From an uncultured Oscillospiraceae bacterium (GTDB lineage: Bacteria > Bacillota > Clostridia > Oscillospirales > Acutalibacteraceae), in NCBI GenBank assembly GCA_900552285.1, contig URYV01000051.1:1-9917 (forward strand): a DNA stretch of 9,917 bases, in the 5' to 3' direction. Of the stretch, positions 6,146 to 9,917 are shown piece after piece. Within the stretch, counting starts at the first letter, position 1. Every line of letters begins with the position of its first letter. Made by a program: the position numbers and the translations under genes. Below the pieces are notes generated by a model. The model made no database searches and was not told where the DNA came from. It saw only the letters and a list, made by a program, of their open reading frames with translations.

Positions 6146-7442
6146 AGAGACAGTCGTTATCGGCGCAGGGCTTGCGGGATGCGAGGCGGCTCTTCAGCTG
6201 GCAGACAGAGGTATAAAAGTGACCCTCGCCGAAATGAAGCCGAAGAAGCACTCGCCCGCTCACAAATCCGACCTCTTTGCCGAGCTTGTCTGTTCAAACT
6301 CCCTCAAGGCAAGGCGGATTTCCGCCGCAGGAGGGCTTTTAAAGGCCGAAATGGCCGAGCTTTCGTCGGTTTGCGTCGAAACGGCGTATAAATGTGACGT
6401 GCCTGCCGGTGGAGCTTTGGCGGTCAACCGCGACGATTTTTCAAAAATAATCACCGAAAAGATTCGTTCGAATCCCAACATTGAGATTATATCAAAGGAA
6501 ATAACCGAAATTCCCGATCGTCCCTGCGTCGTTGCCACCGGGCCGCTGACATCCGACGGTTTTTCCAAAGCGATTTCCGAGTTTTTCGGGCTCGGCCATC
6601 TGAGCTTTTACGACGCCGCCGCCCCCATTGTCACAGGGCAGAGCATCGACATGGAAAGTGCCTTCGCCGCCTCGAGATATGACCGAGGCGAGGACGATTA
6701 CATAAACTGTCCCATGAACAAGGAGCAGTATGAAGCCTTTTATGAGCAGATTATAAATGCCGAGGGCGCCGTTCTTCACGAATTTGACCGTCCCAAGGTT
6801 TACGAGGGCTGTATGCCCATTGAAATAATGGCAAAACGGGGTGCCGACACCATTCGCTACGGCCCCTTAAAGCCGGTGGGGCTTCGCGACCCCAAAACGG
6901 GACACAGACCGTGGGCCGCCGTACAGCTGAGAAAAGAAAACAGCGAGGGAACGCTCTATAATCTTGTGGGCTTTCAGACCAATCTTAAATTCGGTGAACA
7001 AAAACGGGTTTTCTCCATGATTCCCGCCCTTAAAAACGCCGAGTTTGTCAGATACGGGGTCATGCACCGCAACACCTTTATAAATTCGCCCAAGGTGCTT
7101 TGCTCCGACTTTTCGGCAAAAAAACGTCCCGACCTCTTCTTTGCGGGTCAGCTCACGGGGGTCGAGGGCTATATGGAATCGGCCGCGTCGGGGATTATGG
7201 CCGGCATAAATCTTTACAGGCGGCTGTCGGGGCTTGACACGGTAACGCTGCCGAGAGAAACGATTATCGGAGCCCTTTCGAGATATATCAGCGACCCCGA
7301 CATCTCGGATTTTCAGCCCATGGGAGCCTCCTTCGGGCTGCTGCCGCCCCTTGAAACCCACATAAGAGACAAAAAAGAGCGCTATACCGCTCTTGCCGAA
7401 CGTTCTCTCGAGCAAATAAAAAAAGTAAAAGAAATGATATAA
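6138..7442 (+). CDS. trmFO: Folate/FAD-dependent tRNA (uracil-5-)-methyltransferase TrmFO
   Basis: It makes 5-methyluridine at position 54 in the T-loop of tRNAs, taking the carbon from methylenetetrahydrofolate and electrons through FAD, unlike the SAM-dependent TrmA of E. coli. The protein has 434 residues, the usual length. The FAD-binding GAGLAG is at 9-14, followed by the diagnostic AHKSDLFAELVCSNSLKA with C52, and later by KVYEGCMPIE with C225. These fit the two functional cysteines known in the B. subtilis enzyme (C53 and C226). The C-terminal part carries LFFAGQLTGVEGYMESAASG. ATG 6138 is chosen because the family starts directly before VVIGAG; the longer frame from 6084 only adds residues read from the topA tail. 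It overlaps topA by eight bases and sua5 by one. Confidence 0.97.
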   Translation: MNKETVVIGAGLAGCEAALQLADRGIKVTLAEMKPKKHSPAHKSDLFAELVCSNSLKARRISAAGGLLKAEMAELSSVCVETAYKCDVPAGGALAVNRDDFSKIITEKIRSNPNIEIISKEITEIPDRPCVVATGPLTSDGFSKAISEFFGLGHLSFYDAAAPIVTGQSIDMESAFAASRYDRGEDDYINCPMNKEQYEAFYEQIINAEGAVLHEFDRPKVYEGCMPIEIMAKRGADTIRYGPLKPVGLRDPKTGHRPWAAVQLRKENSEGTLYNLVGFQTNLKFGEQKRVFSMIPALKNAEFVRYGVMHRNTFINSPKVLCSDFSAKKRPDLFFAGQLTGVEGYMESAASGIMAGINLYRRLSGLDTVTLPRETIIGALSRYISDPDISDFQPMGASFGLLPPLETHIRDKKERYTALAERSLEQIKKVKEMI

Positions 7443-8452
7443 TGGAAACTCAGATTTTTTCCCCGAAAGAGGGACTTTTCAAGGCCGCCGAGCTTATAAA
7501 AGAAGGCGAAGTTGTGGGAATCCCCACCGAAACGGTCTACGGACTCGGCGCAAACGCCCTTGACAGCTCGGCCGTTTTAAAAATATTCGCCGCAAAGGGC
7601 AGACCGGCAGATAATCCCCTCATCGTGCACATCGGCCGTCTTTGCGAGCTTGAAGAGCTCACCGATTTTGTGCCCGAAAAGGCAAAAATGCTTGCAAAGG
7701 AATTTTGGCCGGGACCGCTGACCATGATATTCAAGTCAAACGGGCGCGTCCCGAAAGAAACCACCGGCGGTCTTGACACGGTGGCGGTTCGCTTTCCCGT
7801 TCACCCCGTTGCAAACGAGCTTATAGAGCTTGCGGGGGTGCCCATTGCCGCACCCTCGGCCAACACCTCGGGAAAACCGAGTCCCACCTCGGCCGACCAT
7901 GTTTTTCACGACATGAAGGGTAAAATCCCGCTTATTATCGACGGGGGTCAAAGCGACGTAGGCGTGGAGTCCACCGTCATATCAATGGTCTGCGATCCAC
8001 CGAGGCTGCTGCGCCCGGGCGGGGTGACCGTCGAGCAAATCGAAAGGGTCATCGGGAAAATCGAGGTCGACCCGTCGGTCGGTCACAACATTCAGGTGGA
8101 AAAGGCCTCCTCTCCCGGCATGAAATACAAGCATTATTCCCCCTCCTGCAAGGTCATTCTGATACACGGGGACGGGGATAAATTTGCGGATTTTGTAAAT
8201 CGAAACGCAAAGGACGGCGACGCCGCAATATGCTTTGAAGAGGATAAAGACCTGCTGTCGGTTCCGACGATTTCCCTCGGTCCGAAGGGCGACGAAAGGG
8301 CTCATGCCCACCGCCTTTTTTCCGCGCTGAGAAAGGCCGACGACGGAAACTATCAAACGGTATTTGCCCATTGCCCGCCCGAAAACGGCGTGGGGCTTGC
8401 GGTGTTCAACCGACTTGTGCGCGCGGCGGGATTTGACGAAAGGCGGCTTTAA
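7442..8452 (+). CDS. sua5: L-threonylcarbamoyladenylate synthase (Sua5/YwlC type)
   Basis: It makes threonylcarbamoyl-AMP from threonine, bicarbonate and ATP, the first step of the t6A37 modification of tRNAs that read ANN codons. TsaD with its partners then transfers the group. The 336 residues are the long, two-domain Sua5 form rather than the single-domain TsaC. The YrdC domain (about 9-200) shows PTETVYGLG at 28-36, KGRPADNPL from residue 52, FWPGPLT and APSANTSG around S139. The linker SPGMKYKHYSP at 224-234 is the known Sua5 signature, and a C-terminal Sua5 domain follows. The ATG overlaps the last base of the trmFO stop codon. No clear Shine-Dalgarno is seen, so coupled translation is likely. 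Confidence 0.96.
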   Translation: METQIFSPKEGLFKAAELIKEGEVVGIPTETVYGLGANALDSSAVLKIFAAKGRPADNPLIVHIGRLCELEELTDFVPEKAKMLAKEFWPGPLTMIFKSNGRVPKETTGGLDTVAVRFPVHPVANELIELAGVPIAAPSANTSGKPSPTSADHVFHDMKGKIPLIIDGGQSDVGVESTVISMVCDPPRLLRPGGVTVEQIERVIGKIEVDPSVGHNIQVEKASSPGMKYKHYSPSCKVILIHGDGDKFADFVNRNAKDGDAAICFEEDKDLLSVPTISLGPKGDERAHAHRLFSALRKADDGNYQTVFAHCPPENGVGLAVFNRLVRAAGFDERRL

Positions 8453-8453
8453 A

Positions 8454-8525
8454 ATGATTGTTGGTGTAACTGGACAGACAGGCTCGGGAAAATCCACCGT
8501 CACAAAGCTGCTCGGCTTTGACAGC
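8454..8525 (+). pseudogene. coaE: 5' fragment of coaE (dephospho-CoA kinase)
   Basis: CoaE phosphorylates the 3'-OH of dephospho-CoA, the last step of coenzyme A synthesis. The fragment begins MIVGVTGQTGSGKST, with the Walker A lysine at residue 13, a textbook CoaE start. It begins one base after the sua5 stop, so it belongs to the clostridial run. The normal enzyme has about 200 residues and only about 20 to 29 can be assigned here. IDAD at 25-28 resembles the CoaE motif, but it lies 13 rather than the usual 16 residues after the P-loop lysine, so the join may come before it. This is probably a truncation by a chimeric join, not a decayed gene. Confidence 0.7.
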
Positions 8526-9053
8526 ATCGACGCCGACAAGGAGGAACTCCGCTACACCCACGCCATCTACGAGATGCGCGAATCGGAAGGCACGCCCCAA
8601 TATCCCGACGCCAACTCGACAATGCGCCTCACCTACGGAACCGTAGGCCCGGTCTCGCCCAAGGACGCCGTGCACTACGACTCCCGTTCGACGATCGACG
8701 GCTACCTCGAAAAATACAATCCCGACGACTACGAATTCCGTGTCGACGACCGGATGTCTTCGCTCATCCGCAGCAAGGACTGGGGCCGCTGGGGCGAAAA
8801 CGGCCGGCTGTACGTCAATTTCCTCACCAACAACGACATCACGGGCGGCAATTCGGGAAGCCCTGTGCTCAACGCCCGGGGCGACGTGATCGGACTGGCG
8901 TTCGACGGCAACCGCGAGTCGATGTCGGGCGACATCTATTTCCACCCGACCAACTTCAAGACGGTCTGCGTCGACATCCGCTTCGTGCTGTGGATCATGG
9001 ACAAATACGCTGGCGCCGGAAAGCTGATCGACGAAATGCGGCTGGTGAAATAA
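8454..9053 (+). CDS. Chimeric open frame: CoaE N-terminus joined to S46 dipeptidyl peptidase C-terminus
   Basis: This 199-residue frame is not a plausible single protein. Residues 1 to about 20 are the start of a dephospho-CoA kinase. From about residue 30 on it is the C-terminal part of an S46 serine peptidase (DPP7/DPP11 family), periplasmic enzymes of Bacteroidetes that remove dipeptides from peptide N-termini. Visible S46 features are YPDANSTMRLTYG from residue 50, EKYNPDDYEF, the catalytic-serine motif GGNSGSP with S134, VIGLAFDGN with G152, MSGDI and the final VDIRFVLWIMDKYAGAG block. Full S46 enzymes have about 700 residues, so most of the protein, including the catalytic His and Asp, is missing. 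The G152 position matches Gly673 of DPP7, which prefers hydrophobic residues, rather than Arg673 of DPP11. Two terminators follow the stop. Confidence 0.8.
   Translation: MIVGVTGQTGSGKSTVTKLLGFDSIDADKEELRYTHAIYEMRESEGTPQYPDANSTMRLTYGTVGPVSPKDAVHYDSRSTIDGYLEKYNPDDYEFRVDDRMSSLIRSKDWGRWGENGRLYVNFLTNNDITGGNSGSPVLNARGDVIGLAFDGNRESMSGDIYFHPTNFKTVCVDIRFVLWIMDKYAGAGKLIDEMRLVK
8510..8560. other. Join B: probable chimeric junction, Firmicutes coaE to Bacteroidetes S46 peptidase
   Basis: Protein homology switches within about 17 codons, from the CoaE P-loop to sequence leading into the S46 YPDAN motif. Codon use also changes, from the AAA/CTT/GCC mix of the clostridial genes to strongly G/C-ending codons. 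Neither gene has its missing part anywhere in the window. The reading frame is kept across the join, probably by chance. Confidence 0.75.
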
Positions 9054-9070
9054 CCCGCCCTGCGCTCGCC

Positions 9071-9110
9071 AAGGAACGGACCCTTCAAAACGGGGGTCCG
9101 TTCCTTTTTT
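9071..9110 (+). terminator. Strong intrinsic terminator after the S46 peptidase
   Basis: AAGGAACGGACCC (9071-9083) pairs perfectly with GGGTCCGTTCCTT (9094-9106) around a ten-base loop, with six T at 9105-9110. It lies 18 bases after the peptidase stop. There is no T-tract on the other side, so it serves the plus strand only. Confidence 0.9.
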
Positions 9111-9126
9111 ATGAATCCCCGACGAC

Positions 9127-9165
9127 AAAAACCCCGCAGGACTTTGCACGTCCTGCGGGGTTTTT
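9127..9165. terminator. Bidirectional intrinsic terminator between convergent genes
   Basis: A 16-base arm at 9127-9142 (A-tract, then CCCCGCAGGAC) is perfectly complementary to 9150-9165, with a seven-base loop. The A-tract on the left and the T-tract on the right give a U-run on either strand. It can therefore end the minus-strand outer-membrane gene, 16 bases past its stop, and back up the first terminator for the plus strand. Confidence 0.9.
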
Positions 9166-9181
9166 AATGACGACCCGCGGT

Positions 9182-9917
9182 TCAGAAGTTCAGACCCACG
9201 GCCGCGAACAGGCCGCCGCGCCGGCTGCCGTCCATCAGGCCGCTGCGCCCCCATGCCGCACGCCCTTTCAGATCGACGTACAGGCTCATTTTCTTCGCCG
9301 GGAAACAGTGCGTATAGCGCAGGCCGGCCTCGCCGTTCAGACGGTCGTTGGTCAGGAAGGCATACTCCTGGGCCAGCAGGTCGGCGCGATAGTTCTCGTT
9401 GTCGATCTGCACCCCCTCGGGGCAGCTCTTCTCCAGTTCGGTTCCGCCGCCGAACGTATAGCCGCCGCGCACCGTCGCGTCGAGCCAGCTGCGGCCGCTG
9501 AACCGGAAGTTCTTCGTCACGCCCAGCATCAGTTTCGAATAGTGCAGGTCCTGATCGTAGCATGCCGGGGAGATCGTATATTCCGATTCGGCCTTGTAAT
9601 AGGTATAAGCCGCATCGACGATCCACGAACTGCTCCACTCGTTGCGCTTGACGTAGAGTTTGTAATCGGCATCGACGCTGCGCTGCTTCTGCGAGAATTT
9701 CAGGAAGCGACCGTACTGTTTGTACAGTTTCTGATTGGTCTCCGGATCAAGTTCCAGCTCCTGAATATTGTTGTATTTCAGCAGGTCGCCCCACGAGGCG
9801 TCGACCGAAAGCCGCTGATCGACCCCGCGGCCCGCAACGTTGAGCACCCCCAGATAGCGGTACCGCTTTTTCGGTGCGAGACTGCTCTGTTTCGGCCGGC
9901 TGAGCGTTATTTGGCTC
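9182..9917 (-). CDS. Bacteroidetes outer-membrane beta-barrel protein, C-terminal part
   Basis: This frame is open to the right edge, so about 244 C-terminal residues are seen and the start lies outside; the apparent GTG start at complement 9845-9847 is internal. The sequence alternates polar and aromatic or hydrophobic residues in short strands with turns (SVDADYKLYVKRNEW, WIVDAAYTYYKAESEY, SWLDATVRGGYTFGGG, GEAGLRYTHCF, LYVDLKGRAAWG), as expected for an outer-membrane barrel. It ends AAVGLNF, with the terminal phenylalanine typical of barrel proteins folded by BamA. It resembles Bacteroidales barrel proteins of unknown function (possibly the DUF6850 family, an impression only). It converges on the S46 peptidase gene across two terminators. 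A role cannot be assigned. Confidence 0.7.
   Translation of the reverse strand, partial: SQITLSRPKQSSLAPKKRYRYLGVLNVAGRGVDQRLSVDASWGDLLKYNNIQELELDPETNQKLYKQYGRFLKFSQKQRSVDADYKLYVKRNEWSSSWIVDAAYTYYKAESEYTISPACYDQDLHYSKLMLGVTKNFRFSGRSWLDATVRGGYTFGGGTELEKSCPEGVQIDNENYRADLLAQEYAFLTNDRLNGEAGLRYTHCFPAKKMSLYVDLKGRAAWGRSGLMDGSRRGGLFAAVGLNF

Noticed and set aside
8454..9053. A genuine new kinase-peptidase fusion enzyme
   Set aside because: It lacks the functional parts of both families, mixes cytoplasmic and exported proteins, and coincides with a change in codon use and apparent taxon.
8406..9638. Minus-strand open frame of 410 codons across join B and both terminators
   Set aside because: It is Arg-rich, low in complexity and antisense or out of frame to two recognisable genes, and it runs through two terminators and the chimeric join.
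1..9917. CRISPR arrays, insertion sequences, tRNA or rRNA genes, or a defence or secretion system
   Set aside because: I saw no regularly spaced repeats, no transposase or terminal inverted repeats, no tRNA-like segment and no defence-type gene. Every long frame supported by homology is housekeeping, transport, peptidase or outer-membrane protein.

Overview
The window looks like a mosaic of three unrelated DNA pieces rather than one continuous chromosome segment. The middle piece (about 770 to 8510) is an ordinary housekeeping cluster of a clostridial Firmicute. The left piece (about 1 to 765) is the middle part of an APC-type amino acid permease read on the minus strand, from an undetermined bacterium. 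The right piece (about 8515 to 9917) has two partial genes of Bacteroidetes type (Alistipes/Bacteroidales-like): the 3' end of an S46 dipeptidyl peptidase and the 3' end of an outer-membrane beta-barrel protein. At both internal joins a gene is cut in mid-coding sequence, so a metagenome assembly, amplification or cloning chimera is the most economical explanation.

Layout: partial permease (-), join A, infC-rpmI-rplT (+), an intrinsic terminator, then a tightly packed same-strand run: TrmH/SpoU-family RNA methyltransferase, dprA, topA, trmFO, sua5 and the first codons of coaE. Join B follows, then the S46 peptidase C-terminus (+), two strong terminators and the convergent outer-membrane protein (-), which runs off the right end.

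The clostridial block deals mainly with translation and nucleic acids. IF-3, L35 and L20 form the classic translation operon, with infC using a rare AUC start codon. The second run combines three RNA-modification enzymes or steps (ribose 2'-O-methylation; folate-dependent m5U54 of tRNA; threonylcarbamoyl-AMP for t6A37 of tRNA) with DNA topology (topoisomerase I), ssDNA/RecA handling (DprA) and coenzyme A synthesis (CoaE). Overlapping or nearly abutting stops and starts from 2735 to 8454 suggest one transcription unit with translational coupling.

I found no CRISPR array, insertion sequence, rRNA or tRNA. I see no convincing undescribed system. The most useful points are the two chimeric joins (one makes an in-frame CoaE-S46 fusion that should not be taken as a real protein), the AUC start of infC, and the Gly-type specificity residue in the S46 fragment.
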